DNA from: Kumtagia sp044326205
Lineage (GTDB): Bacteria > Pseudomonadota > Alphaproteobacteria > Rhizobiales > Rhizobiaceae
Assembly: GCF_044326205.1 (NCBI RefSeq)
Contig: NZ_JBIRCY010000028.1
Location: 1-64,000, forward strand
Length of the DNA stretch: 64,000 nucleotides
Direction of reading: 5' to 3'
Shown: one piece after another, positions 1 to 7,621 of the stretch
How positions within the stretch are numbered: the first letter of the stretch is position 1
Layout of the letters: every line of letters starts with the position of its first letter
The notes under the pieces: model-generated
Told to the model about the DNA's origin: nothing
Database searches by the model: none
What the model saw: only the letters and a program-made list of their open reading frames with translations
Program-made: the position numbers and the translations under genes

Positions 1-136
1 CGACGGCGGCATCCCCAAGCACCAGCGACAGCGGCCTGCCAAACCCCATCTCGGCCATGCCGACGAGCATCAACAGGATATGCTTCAGCGCCTGCCGGTA
101 TCGCTCGATTGTCGTACTCGCGTCTCCAAACTCCAC
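1..136 (-). CDS. Hypothetical protein, 5' part only
   Basis: The N-terminal 45 residues of a protein that runs off the left edge. I chose the GTG at 136 because GGAGGAGG lies about 6 bases upstream; an in-frame ATG at 178 has no comparable site. The peptide starts VEFGDASTTIER and continues with a hydrophobic helix (ALKHILLMLVGMAEMG). It resembles the start of the unknown gene at 46631-47494 (VEDWNAAIER, then ALKRVLAPLFAMMG), and both genes have the same A/T-rich motif about 60 bases before the start codon. I infer that they are paralogs. Function unknown. Confidence 0.6.
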   Translation of the reverse strand, partial: MEFGDASTTIERYRQALKHILLMLVGMAEMGFGRPLSLVLGDAAV

Positions 137-197
137 CGATGCCTCCTCCGGACAAGGCCGGCATCCAATATGGAACATATCGGGAACAAATGCAAGT

Positions 198-218
198 GTC
201 CGAGGAAAATAATCCTTA
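198..218 (-). promoter_or_regulatory. Conserved upstream motif, copy 1
   Basis: The + strand reads TCCGAGGAAAATAATCCTTA (199-218). An almost identical block, differing at one internal base, lies at 47559-47579 before the paralogous gene. The core AGGA-N6-TCCT is an inverted repeat. The motif is 62 bases from the chosen GTG, against about 65 for copy 2 measured the same way. It may be a shared operator or promoter element. Confidence 0.5.
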
Positions 219-483
219 GTGATAACAGAAAGGCGCGACTGCCCTCACGCCGTCAGTACAACACTTTGAAAAAGCTTGATTTTTCGAGAGGCAGCGACGC
301 GCCTCAGGGCCTTCCCAGCCTGGGCGCAAGGCCGGTCGAAAACAATGTCATGCTTGCAAAGCCAAGCGGAAGCAGAGAGTTAATCGGAACCCGCGTCGAT
401 TTTGGCGGAACAAGCATGACCAAACTGGGCTGACAAGGCCGACAAAGCGGCGATCGGAAATCCAGCCTGAAATCCGGAAATCC

Positions 484-768
484 GGGGACAGTTTTACCCC
501 GTCCACCCGGACCCGAAATTCGCCTGCACGAGGCCGATGCCGGAAGGGGAACTGCAGGGGACAGTTTACTTAACTCCGCAGAAACGCGCGGCGCTTCTGA
601 GTTGATGCAGGTGGAATTAAGTAAACGGTCCCCGGCGTTCGAACCGTCTCGGGCACAAACTTCCGAACTGGTTTCGGGTTTCCAAGTGGACTGAATATTA
701 CTTCTTTCCGGTTGCGCTTTGTTCTGAACTGTTGCTGCTTTTCTGCGGAAAGAAAGTAAACTGTCCCC
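484..768. repeat. Cluster of REP-like GGGGACAGTTTAC repeats
   Basis: Four copies of a GGGGACAGTTTAC-type word occur before the transposase: 484-497 (+, one extra T), 557-569 (+), 621-633 (inverted, GTAAACGGTCCCC) and 756-768 (inverted). The second and third face each other and could fold into a long hairpin over 557-633. The same word flanks the other side of the transposase at 1448-1526. This is the organisation of REP palindromes mobilised by RAYT proteins. No gene is supported between 220 and 780. Confidence 0.7.
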
Positions 769-813
769 GGAAGGTGCCGTTGGCCCCGTCTCGCCCGCAT
801 CGTCGTTCCCGGC

Positions 814-1362
814 GTGCCTCATCACGTCACACAACGGGGAAACCGGCGCGAGCGAATCTTCTTATCGCCTTCAGATTATCGTTTCTACAAATGGCTCTTG
901 TCCGAAGCTGCGCGCGAGGCGAGCACCGAAGTTTGGTGTTGCTGCCTGATGCCGAACCATGTTCATCTGATCCTGACGCCGTCGGATGCGGACGGGCTGC
1001 GGGCAACCCTTGCGGAAACCCACCGGCGCTACACCCAGTTCATCAACGACCGCAACGGTTGGACCGGTCATCTATGGCAGGGCCGCTATGGATCGGTTCC
1101 GATGGACGAGGATCATCTGGCTGGGGCTTTGCGATACGTGTCGCTCAATCCGGTAAGGGCCGGGTTGGTGCGGCGCGCGGAGGATTGGCCGTGGTCGAGC
1201 GTGCGGGCGCATTTTTCCGGGCAGGGCGATGGGCTTGTTTCGGTGCGGCCCGCACTGGACCGCTATCCGGATTTCGCTTCCATGCTGGAGGTTATGCCGA
1301 GCGGGAGCGAGATGAAATGCATTGCGCAAAGCCGAGACGAGCGGGCGGCCGCTCGGCAGTAA
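814..1362 (+). CDS. REP-associated tyrosine transposase (RAYT, IS200-like)
   Basis: A Y1/HUH-family single-strand transposase that acts on REP palindromes. From the GTG at 814 it has 182 residues. It shows the N-terminal HHVTQRGNRR, the HUH histidines in PNHVHLI (about residues 47-53), GHLWQGRY near 85, and the catalytic tyrosine in RYVSLNPVRAG (about Tyr108). Family members usually begin further upstream with ARIVVPGVPHHVTQRG. Those ARIVVPG codons are present at 793-813 but have no in-frame start. A TTG at 780 with AAGG before it would supply one if the CCCC run at 784-787 were one base shorter. The gene is therefore either translated from GTG 814 without its first strand or slightly frameshifted. 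REP-like repeats flank it on both sides. Confidence 0.85.
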   Translation: MPHHVTQRGNRRERIFLSPSDYRFYKWLLSEAAREASTEVWCCCLMPNHVHLILTPSDADGLRATLAETHRRYTQFINDRNGWTGHLWQGRYGSVPMDEDHLAGALRYVSLNPVRAGLVRRAEDWPWSSVRAHFSGQGDGLVSVRPALDRYPDFASMLEVMPSGSEMKCIAQSRDERAAARQ

Positions 1363-1447
1363 GGAATGGGTGGAGGGGCTCGGCGTGAAGACGGAGAAAC
1401 GGGGACGGAAGGGGAGGTAAGCGCAGGGACGGTTGCGGATAAGCGCA

Positions 1448-1526
1448 GGGGACAGTTTACTTTTTTCCGCCCGCGCCAACCTTGAAGCGGCTGCGCCTTT
1501 CGGCGGAAAGAAAGTAAACTGTCCCC
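1448..1526. repeat. REP-like hairpin downstream of the transposase
   Basis: GGGGACAGTTTAC at 1448-1460 faces GTAAACTGTCCCC at 1514-1526, and the arms extend inward through TTTTTTCCGCC and GGCGGAAAGAAA. The right arm together with its GGAGGTGCC flank nearly repeats the sequence at 743-777 before the transposase, so the element is bounded by similar ends. Confidence 0.75.
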
Positions 1527-1549
1527 GGAGGTGCCACTTTCGTGTCCGT

Positions 1550-1960
1550 CTACAGTGTTTGTAACGCGTCGATGAACTTCTTCCTATTCCGGTCGATCTG
1601 CAATCGAAATTCTTCCATAATTCTCTTGAGTATAGGGGTTGGCGACTCATCCGAATGGATTTGGACTTTCGGTCCTCGAACAAATGCCCTACAACTCGGC
1701 TCATCGATATCGCAGGTTATCTGGAAAACGCAGCTCGTCATGTTCGTAACCATCACGGAAATTACCGCCTCGTCGCTATTTGCATCCCTGATGATAGAAA
1801 GGTATTTATTCATCAGGACGTTGTTCGACGATCCATCCTTTTGATGGTGGATGATAAAATCGTTTCCGAAAATCGAAGCAAGATTTCTTCGTTCTTCGGC
1901 CAGAAGGTCGTCGACGTCGTGGCCAAATTCTGACATCCATTGCGGAAGGCGGTCAGTCAT
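1550..1960 (-). CDS. Hypothetical protein, 136 aa
   Basis: No family recognised. The start at 1960 (MTDRLPQWM) is preferred over an in-frame ATG at 1975 because GAGG lies 8 bases before it and the ATG overlaps the stop of the upstream frame (ATGA), suggesting translational coupling. The protein is soluble, acidic in its N-terminal half and basic near the end (RLQIDRNRKKF). Base composition is clearly lower in GC than the neighbours, a sign of recent acquisition. A small gene coupled to the 3' end of another frame is typical of immunity or antitoxin genes, but this is only inference from context. Confidence 0.6.
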   Translation of the reverse strand: MTDRLPQWMSEFGHDVDDLLAEERRNLASIFGNDFIIHHQKDGSSNNVLMNKYLSIIRDANSDEAVISVMVTNMTSCVFQITCDIDEPSCRAFVRGPKVQIHSDESPTPILKRIMEEFRLQIDRNRKKFIDALQTL

Positions 1961-2042
1961 GATGCAGCCTCGCACCCCGTCACGAACCCGTCCAGCAACT
2001 TTTTCTGCCCCGTCCCGTCAAAGTCGATCGTCAGTTGCCCGC
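1957..2042 (-). pseudogene. 3' remnant of an unidentified gene
   Basis: In the frame whose TGA (1957-1959) overlaps the ATG of the next gene, the sequence encodes a plausible C-terminus: QLTIDFDGTGQ, then KKLLDGFVTGCEAAS. Further upstream the frame reads poorly (rich in Cys, Arg and Trp) and no start or domain is visible. It is probably the tail of a truncated gene. The parent protein was not identified. Confidence 0.35.
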
Positions 2043-2327
2043 GACCGGCGCAACACCACCGTTGCCGAATTTCCGGTGCAAGGCGCGATCGCCGACGTTA
2101 AGAGGGGAGGGGGTGACGAATGCGCTAACCAGCCAATGTCCCCTCAAGCGATCGCCTTGTCGCAGCCGCCGCCACCGATTGACTCGAAAAACCTCTGCCC
2201 CTATAAGCCCGCCACGCTCGGGCTCCGTCGTCCGGCGCGCTGTTTCGCGCGTCCCGCAAGGCCCGGCAAAGCTCCTGTTACCTGGTGACAGAATCAAGAA
2301 GGGCCGCACCCCGCGGTATTAAAACAA
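2043..2327. other. Intergenic region before rpmH
   Basis: No convincing gene in either strand. It should contain the rpmH promoter, but I could not assign clear -35/-10 boxes. No strong ribosome binding site precedes rpmH; only GAAGGG about 30 bases upstream. Confidence 0.4.
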
Positions 2328-2462
2328 ATGAAGCGTACCTATCAGCCGTCCAAACTCGTCCGCAAGCGCCGGCATGGTTTCCGCGCGCGCATGGCCACCA
2401 AGGGTGGACGCGACGTCGTCGCGGCGCGCCGCAACCGTGGCCGCAAGCGCCTGTCCGCCTGA
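2328..2462 (+). CDS. rpmH: 50S ribosomal protein L34
   Basis: A 44-residue basic protein with the full L34 signature: MKRTYQPSKLVRKRRHGFRA, then ATKGGRDVVAARRNRGRKRLSA. It is part of the large ribosomal subunit. It is followed by rnpA and yidC, the conserved bacterial order. Length and sequence are normal for the family. Confidence 0.98.
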   Translation: MKRTYQPSKLVRKRRHGFRARMATKGGRDVVAARRNRGRKRLSA

Positions 2463-2478
2463 ACGGACGACCGGCGCG

Positions 2479-2832
2479 TTGCCGGTTTCCGGCATCTCTG
2501 AGCCTGCTGCTCCCGCGCGTTTGCGCAAGCGGGAAGAGTTTCTGGCCGTCCGGCGCGGTGAAAAGCGCCGTGGGCGGCTTTTCCTGCTGGAGGTGCTCGA
2601 CCGCGGCGACGGCGGCGCGCCCCGCGCCGGCTTCACCGTGACCAAGAAGGTCGGCAACGCCGTGGTGCGCAACCGCGTGCGGCGGCGCCTGAAAGAGGCG
2701 GTGCGCGTCCATGCCGCCCGTGACATGGCGCCCGGCCATGACTATGTCATCGTCGGGCGCGAGGATGTGCTGACGGCGCCCTTCACGCAGCTTGCTGACG
2801 AACTGGCGCGGCGCATCCGCCCGAGGCGTTGA
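2479..2832 (+). CDS. rnpA: Ribonuclease P protein component
   Basis: The protein subunit of RNase P, which helps the M1-type RNA cut 5' leaders from tRNA precursors. It is about 117 residues from the proposed start. It shows LRKREEF near the N-terminus and the RNR signature GNAVVRNRVRRRLKEAVR in the middle. The frame is open back into rpmH, but no ATG or GTG lies between rpmH and the conserved region. The TTG at 2479 has a weak GGACGA 8 bases upstream and is my choice; TTG 2521 is an alternative. It is 13 bases before yidC in the same operon. Confidence 0.92.
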   Translation: MPVSGISEPAAPARLRKREEFLAVRRGEKRRGRLFLLEVLDRGDGGAPRAGFTVTKKVGNAVVRNRVRRRLKEAVRVHAARDMAPGHDYVIVGREDVLTAPFTQLADELARRIRPRR

Positions 2833-2845
2833 GACCTAGGACCCG

Positions 2846-4684
2846 ATGGAAAACAACCGGAATTTCTTCATCACCATCGCGGCGTCGGTGCTGATCCTGA
2901 CCTTGTGGCAGGTGTTCTACATGAACCCGCGCATCGAGCAGCAGCGGGAAACCGCGCGGATCGAGGCGGAGCGCGTGGCGGCGGAGCAGAAGGCGGCGCA
3001 GCCGGCCCAGCCGGGAGTCGCCGGAACCGACGCGGCCGTACCGCCGCAGGGCACCGTGCCGGGCCTGCCGGGGACCGACGGCGCGACGGAAGCCAGCCGC
3101 GAGCAGGCGCTCGCCAAGGGGCAGCGCGTGCCGATCGATACGCCCAGCCTTTACGGCTCGATCAACCTCGCCGGCGCGCGGCTCGACGACCTGCGCCTGA
3201 AGGATTTTCGGCTGACGGTCGATCCCAACTCGCCGACCATCGAACTTTTGAACCCGCAGGTGCTGCCGAGCGGCTATTTCGCCGAGATCGGCTTTGTCGG
3301 CAACGCCGAGACCGGCGCCGTTCCCGGCCCCGATACGGTCTGGACCGTCGAGGGCAACCCGACGCTGACGCCCTCCACGCCGGTCACGCTTTCCTGGACC
3401 AACGACAAGGGCCTGACCTTCAAGCGCACCATAAGCGTCGATGCCGACTATATGTTCACGGTCTCCGACACGGTGAGCAATGCCGGCACGGTGCCCGCCA
3501 GCCTGTCGAGCTACGGACGGGTGACGCGCTACGACAAGCCGCTGCACGCGGCAGCCTATGTGCTGCATGAGGGCCTGATCGGCGTGACCGGCGAGGAAGG
3601 CCTGCAGGAGATCGGCTATTCCAAGATCGAGGAGGAAAAGCAGATATCGCCCGGCAAGTCGACCGACGGCTGGCTGGGCATAACCGACAAATACTGGGCG
3701 GTGACGCTGGTGCCCTCGGGCAAGCAGCCGTTCCAGCCGCGCTTCGCCTTTTTCCCGGACGGACGCCCGCGCTATCAGGCGGATTTCCTGACCGATGGCA
3801 TTTCGGTGGCGCCCGGCCAGTCGGCCACCGTCGAGACCATGGTGTTCGCCGGCGCCAAGGAAGTCGCCAAGATCAACGCCTACGAGCAGGACCGGCAGAT
3901 TCGCCAGTTCAACCTGCTGATCGACTGGGGCTGGTTTTATTTCATCACCAAGCCGATGTTCTGGCTGATCGACAACCTCTACAAGCTGCTCGGCAATTTC
4001 GGCCTGGCCATTTTGGCCACCACCGTGCTGGTCAAGGCGGTGTTCTTTCCGCTCGCCAACAAGTCGTACAAGTCGATGGCGAACATGAAGAAGGTGCAGC
4101 CGAAGATGCTGGAAATCCGCGAGAAATACGCGGACGACAAGATGAAGCAGCAGCAGGCGATGATGGAGCTGTACAAGACCGAGAAGATCAACCCGATCGC
4201 CGGCTGCTGGCCGGTGCTGATCCAGATCCCGGTGTTCTTCGCGCTCTACAAGGTGCTCTACATCACCATCGAGATGCGGCATGCGCCGTTCTTCGGCTGG
4301 ATCCAGGATCTTGCCGCGCCCGATCCGACCTCGCTGTTCAACCTGTTCGGCCTGCTGCCCTTCGATCCGAGCACGGTGCCGATGTTCGGTCCTTTCCTGA
4401 TGCTGGGCGTCTGGCCGATCATCATGGGCATCACCATGTTCCTGCAGATGCGCATGAACCCGACGCCGCCGGACCCGACGCAGGCGATGATCTTCAACTG
4501 GATGCCGCTGATCTTTACCTTCATGCTGGCCTCGTTCCCGGCCGGGCTGGTGATCTACTGGGCCTGGAACAACTCGCTGTCGATCCTGCAGCAGGGCGTC
4601 ATCATGAAGCGCCAGGGCGCCAAGATCGAGCTGTGGGACAATCTCGCGGGGCTGTTCAAACGGAAACCGACACCGGCGGAGTAG
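2846..4684 (+). CDS. yidC: Membrane protein insertase YidC
   Basis: A 612-residue inner-membrane insertase/chaperone for proteins delivered with or without SecYEG. It has an N-terminal membrane helix (MENNRNFFITIAASVLILTL), an Ala/Pro/Gln-rich linker, a large periplasmic domain (about residues 80-350), then the conserved 60-kDa insertase core with five helices (about 360-590). The core includes FGLAILATTVLVKAVFFPLA and the cytoplasmic basic hairpin SYKSMANMKKVQPKM. Length is normal for Gram-negative YidC. It is the last gene of the rpmH-rnpA-yidC unit, followed by a terminator-like hairpin. Confidence 0.97.
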   Translation: MENNRNFFITIAASVLILTLWQVFYMNPRIEQQRETARIEAERVAAEQKAAQPAQPGVAGTDAAVPPQGTVPGLPGTDGATEASREQALAKGQRVPIDTPSLYGSINLAGARLDDLRLKDFRLTVDPNSPTIELLNPQVLPSGYFAEIGFVGNAETGAVPGPDTVWTVEGNPTLTPSTPVTLSWTNDKGLTFKRTISVDADYMFTVSDTVSNAGTVPASLSSYGRVTRYDKPLHAAAYVLHEGLIGVTGEEGLQEIGYSKIEEEKQISPGKSTDGWLGITDKYWAVTLVPSGKQPFQPRFAFFPDGRPRYQADFLTDGISVAPGQSATVETMVFAGAKEVAKINAYEQDRQIRQFNLLIDWGWFYFITKPMFWLIDNLYKLLGNFGLAILATTVLVKAVFFPLANKSYKSMANMKKVQPKMLEIREKYADDKMKQQQAMMELYKTEKINPIAGCWPVLIQIPVFFALYKVLYITIEMRHAPFFGWIQDLAAPDPTSLFNLFGLLPFDPSTVPMFGPFLMLGVWPIIMGITMFLQMRMNPTPPDPTQAMIFNWMPLIFTFMLASFPAGLVIYWAWNNSLSILQQGVIMKRQGAKIELWDNLAGLFKRKPTPAE

Positions 4685-4700
4685 TTTTCGACCTCAAGAG

Positions 4701-4727
4701 AAGGCTCGTTTCGGCGGGCCTTTTTCT
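4701..4727 (+). terminator. Rho-independent terminator after yidC
   Basis: AAGGCTCG, loop TTTCGG, CGGGCCTT, followed by TTTCTTT: an 8-bp stem with one G-T pair and a T-rich tail. It lies between yidC and the convergent TetR gene. Confidence 0.65.
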
Positions 4728-5372
4728 TTAGGTGGCCAGCAATACCGCCAGCGCCATGCGTTTGTAGGCTTCCACCAGCGCGTCGCCTTCGGCGCGCGGC
4801 ACCGAGATCGCCAGCCGCATCGCTTCCTCGCCGAGATGCATGGCGATGAAGGCCGATGTTTCCAGCGCCTCAGAGTCGGCATCGGGCCGAAGCCGCTTGA
4901 GGGCCGCGGCGACCAGCGCGCCGTTGCGGCGGCTGTCGGCAAGCTGCGCGTCGCGCAGCGCCTTGTCGGCCTGCGCGCCGAACCAGATGTCGCGCATCAC
5001 CGGCTCCGCCAGGAAGATCTTGTAGTAGATGTCGATTAGCGCCGAGAAGGCGCGGCGCATGTCGTCGTCGTTTGTCACATCAGCCAAGCCATCGGCGATG
5101 CAGCGGCGGCCCGCTTCGTTGTAGCGATCGACCAGCGTGCCGACGATCGCCTTCTTGTCCGGGAAGAACTGGTAGAGCGAGCCGATCGACACGCCCGCCC
5201 GCTCGGCCACCTCGCTCATGCGCAGCGCGTCGCTGCCCTGCTCCGAAATCAGCGCGGTCGCGGCGGCCAGCATGCGCTCCACCCGCTCACGGCTGCGCTT
5301 TTGCGTCGGCGTCCTGCGCGGCCCCGCCGCGTCGCCGGCGCCGGCCTCGGTCGCCCCTGTCGGATTCTCCAT
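4728..5372 (-). CDS. TetR/AcrR-family transcriptional regulator
   Basis: A 214-residue repressor. The N-terminal helix-turn-helix is visible (MSEVAERAGVSIGSLYQFFP at about residues 52-71), followed by an all-helical ligand domain. The frame is open further upstream, but ATG 5372 (MENPTGATEAG) has AAGGA about 10 bases upstream, and the extension would run through the promoter region. It is divergent from the oxidoreductase gene at 5475; the intergenic region holds a perfect inverted repeat, so I infer that it controls that gene and probably itself. Confidence 0.9.
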   Translation of the reverse strand: MENPTGATEAGAGDAAGPRRTPTQKRSRERVERMLAAATALISEQGSDALRMSEVAERAGVSIGSLYQFFPDKKAIVGTLVDRYNEAGRRCIADGLADVTNDDDMRRAFSALIDIYYKIFLAEPVMRDIWFGAQADKALRDAQLADSRRNGALVAAALKRLRPDADSEALETSAFIAMHLGEEAMRLAISVPRAEGDALVEAYKRMALAVLLAT

Positions 5373-5402
5373 GCCCCGTTCGTCCTTCGCCTGGAATGCC
5401 GC

Positions 5403-5460
5403 TTGACATTCATAATATGAGGATTTATCACATTTGCAAATATGAGGGTTGCTCATATTT
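5403..5460 (+). promoter_or_regulatory. Promoter and TetR-type operator for the 5475 gene
   Basis: TTGACA (5403-5408) is followed after 17 bases by TATCAC (5426-5431), a plausible sigma-70-type promoter. Just downstream is a perfect inverted repeat, AAATATGAG (5438-5446), 5-base spacer, CTCATATTT (5452-5460). A further half-site, AATATGAG (5414-5421), lies inside the promoter spacer. The layout fits repression by the divergent TetR protein. Confidence 0.65.
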
Positions 5461-5474
5461 AGACGGAGGTTTCG

Positions 5475-6335
5475 ATGACCATCAATGCTGAGGAAAAGCC
5501 GGTCCTTCTGGTTGGCGGCTACGGAAAAACCGGGCGGCGTGTCGCCGAACGGTTGCAGGCGCGTGGCGTGCCGGTCCGCGCCGGCTCCCGTTCGGCAACG
5601 CCGGCGTTCGAATGGACCGACCGCGAAACGTGGGCCGGGGCGCTCTATGGCGTGCGCGCAGCCTACATCACCTATTATCCCGACTTGGCTGCGCCGGGCG
5701 CCGCCGACGAGATAGGGGCCCTCGTCGAGGCCGCGCTGAAGGCCGGCGTGCGCCGGCTGGTTCTGCTGTCCGGCCGGGGCGAGGAGGAAGCACTGAAAGC
5801 GGAAGAGGCGCTGAAGGCGTCGGGCGCCGATTGGACGATCGTGCGCTGCGCCTGGTTCAACCAGAACTTTTCCGAAAGTTTTCTGCTCGACCCGATCCTA
5901 GCCGGCGTGGTGGCGCTGCCGGTCGGCGGGGTGCGTGAGCCGTTCGTCGATGCTGACGACATCGCCGACGTGGCCGCCGCCGCGCTCACCGACGACCGCC
6001 ATATCGGAAAACTCTACGAACTGACCGGCCCGCGCCTGCTGAGTTTCGGCGAGGCGATTGCCGAGATCGTGGTGGCGACGGGCCGAAAAATCAGGCTGGA
6101 GCAGATATCGGTCAGCGAATTTTCGAACCTGCTGGTCGCGGAAGGCGTTCCGGACGAACTCATCGGCCTGCTGCTGATGCTGTTCACCGAAGTGCTGGAT
6201 GGCCGCAACGAATCGCTGGCGAATGGTGTGTTCGAGGCGCTTGGCCGGCCGGCTCGCGACTTCGCGGATTATGCGCGGGATGCGGCGGAGACCGGCATAT
6301 GGGCGCCGCGCCGCCGCCGGGCCGTGGGAGAGTAG
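5475..6335 (+). CDS. NAD(P)-binding NmrA-like/SDR-family protein
   Basis: A 286-residue atypical short-chain dehydrogenase or NmrA-type protein. The Rossmann dinucleotide motif is near the start (VLLVGGYGKTGRRVAERL), with RRLVLLSGRGEEEALKAEEAL and the ADWTIVRCAWFNQNF segment typical of NAD(P)H-binding YtfG/NmrA-like proteins. No classical YxxxK active site is evident, so it may be a quinone or redox-sensing protein. GGAGG lies before the start. It is followed with no gap by the DUF1772 gene, and both are probably controlled by the upstream TetR. Confidence 0.85.
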   Translation: MTINAEEKPVLLVGGYGKTGRRVAERLQARGVPVRAGSRSATPAFEWTDRETWAGALYGVRAAYITYYPDLAAPGAADEIGALVEAALKAGVRRLVLLSGRGEEEALKAEEALKASGADWTIVRCAWFNQNFSESFLLDPILAGVVALPVGGVREPFVDADDIADVAAAALTDDRHIGKLYELTGPRLLSFGEAIAEIVVATGRKIRLEQISVSEFSNLLVAEGVPDELIGLLLMLFTEVLDGRNESLANGVFEALGRPARDFADYARDAAETGIWAPRRRRAVGE

Positions 6336-6336
6336 G

Positions 6337-6816
6337 ATGAGCGAGCGTGTGTTCCAGACCCTCACCATCCTGGCCGCCGTCGGCTCCGGCGTCATGGGCG
6401 GGCTGTTCTTCGCCTATTCGACCTCGGTGATGGGGGCCCTCGGGCGGGTCGCGCCGGCCGGCGGCATCGCCGCCATGCAGGCGGTGAACGTCGTCATCCA
6501 GAACCCGGTGTTCTTCATCGCCTTCTTCGGCCCGGCGCTGCTCAGCCTCGTGCTGGCGGCGGCGGCGCTGCTCGGCTGGCACGGCGGCAGCGCCGTGGCG
6601 ATCTATGTAGGTGCGGCCTTCTATCTCGCCGGCATCATGGCTGTGACCATCGCCATCAACGTGCCGATGAACAACGCGCTCATGGCCGTCGATCCGGCAA
6701 GCGCCGAAGGCGCGCGATACTGGGCCACCTACCTCTCCAACTGGACGGCGTGGAACCATGTCCGCACCGTCGCGGGCATCGCCGCCTGCGTGTCGTATAT
6801 CCTGGCGCTGCGCTAG
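6337..6816 (+). CDS. DUF1772 membrane protein (anthrone oxygenase-like)
   Basis: A 159-residue membrane protein with about four hydrophobic helices (residues about 8-30, 50-78, 83-105 and 135-155) and the NVPMNNAL motif typical of the DUF1772/anthrone oxygenase-like family. The start at 6337 is one base after the previous stop, and GGGAG lies just upstream. NAD(P)-binding protein plus DUF1772 under a TetR regulator is a common pairing in proteobacteria. The biochemical role is unknown. Confidence 0.82.
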   Translation: MSERVFQTLTILAAVGSGVMGGLFFAYSTSVMGALGRVAPAGGIAAMQAVNVVIQNPVFFIAFFGPALLSLVLAAAALLGWHGGSAVAIYVGAAFYLAGIMAVTIAINVPMNNALMAVDPASAEGARYWATYLSNWTAWNHVRTVAGIAACVSYILALR

Positions 6817-6980
6817 GCTTTTCCGCCAGGCGCCAGGGGACGGCCGCCTCGCGCGGCCGTTTCCGCTTGAACGGTTTCCGGCCCCGTGCAATGAGCCGAA
6901 GGAATTGAGAAGCACGCGTCCGGGCCGCCGGGCGACCGGCGCGGAAAAAGATGCTTCCGACCGACGGAGCGAGGCGCGCC

Positions 6981-7619
6981 ATGCACGGACCCCACCCGAA
7001 TATCAAACACCCGATACCGATGCATTCGCGCGTCGGCTATCTGAAGCCGCTGGTCGACGCGCCGAACATCGAGATCGGCGACTTCACCTACTATGACGAC
7101 CCGGACGGTCCCGACCGGTTTGCGGAAAAATGCGTATTGCACCACTATCCGTTCATCGGCGACAGGCTGGTGATCGGAAAGTTCTGCGCCATCGCCGAGG
7201 GCGCACGTTTCATCATGAACGGCGCCAACCACGCCATGTCCGGCTTTTCCACCTATCCGTTCAACATTTTTGGGCACGGCTGGGAGGAGGGGTTCGACGT
7301 ATCGACATGGGAGCGCGAGGTGCGCGGCGACACGGTGATCGGCAACGATGTGTGGATCGGCATGGATGCGGTGGTCATGCCCGGCGTCAGTATCGGCAGC
7401 GGCGCCATCGTCGGGGCGAAGTCGGTGGTGACGCATGATGTGCCGGCCTACGCCATCGTCGCCGGCAATGCGGCGAAGGTGGTGAAGAAGCGTTTTGACG
7501 AGCGCACCATCCGCCGCCTGCTCGACATCGCCTGGTGGGACTGGCCGGTGGAAAAAATCACCCGCAATCTCAACGCCATCCGGGGCTCCGACCTGAAAGC
7601 GCTGGAGGCGGCACGGTGA
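6981..7619 (+). CDS. Vat/CatB-type hexapeptide acyltransferase
   Basis: A 212-residue left-handed beta-helix acetyltransferase of the xenobiotic acyltransferase (XAT) group. The family motif with the catalytic histidine is visible (NGANHAMSGFSTYPF), as are hexapeptide repeats (TVIGNDVWIGMDAVVMPGVS, then IGSGAIVGAKSVVT). The start at 6981 has GAGG 6 bases upstream; an in-frame ATG at 6951 lacks one. Relatives inactivate streptogramins or chloramphenicol, but many chromosomal members have unknown acceptors, so resistance cannot be claimed. It is 2 bases before engB. Confidence 0.88.
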   Translation: MHGPHPNIKHPIPMHSRVGYLKPLVDAPNIEIGDFTYYDDPDGPDRFAEKCVLHHYPFIGDRLVIGKFCAIAEGARFIMNGANHAMSGFSTYPFNIFGHGWEEGFDVSTWEREVRGDTVIGNDVWIGMDAVVMPGVSIGSGAIVGAKSVVTHDVPAYAIVAGNAAKVVKKRFDERTIRRLLDIAWWDWPVEKITRNLNAIRGSDLKALEAAR

Positions 7620-7621
7620 GC

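Noticed and set aside
304..834. Minus-strand frame across the REP repeats
   Set aside because: No family resemblance, no ribosome site, and the sequence consists mostly of repeat words.
2031..2322. Overlapping frames of 90-145 codons on both strands before rpmH
   Set aside because: Composition and lack of start signals suggest chance open frames; only the short C-terminal-like tail at 1957-2042 seemed worth recording.
2783..4282. Long open frame antisense to yidC (about 499 codons)
   Set aside because: A high-GC codon-bias shadow: rich in His, Arg and Gly, with no known family, and lying inside an unquestionable gene. The same applies to long antisense frames over the efflux, otsA and peptide-transport genes.
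6981..7619. Calling the Vat/CatB-type protein an antibiotic resistance gene
   Set aside because: The fold and catalytic His are clear, but many chromosomal relatives act on other acceptors and nothing in the context indicates resistance.
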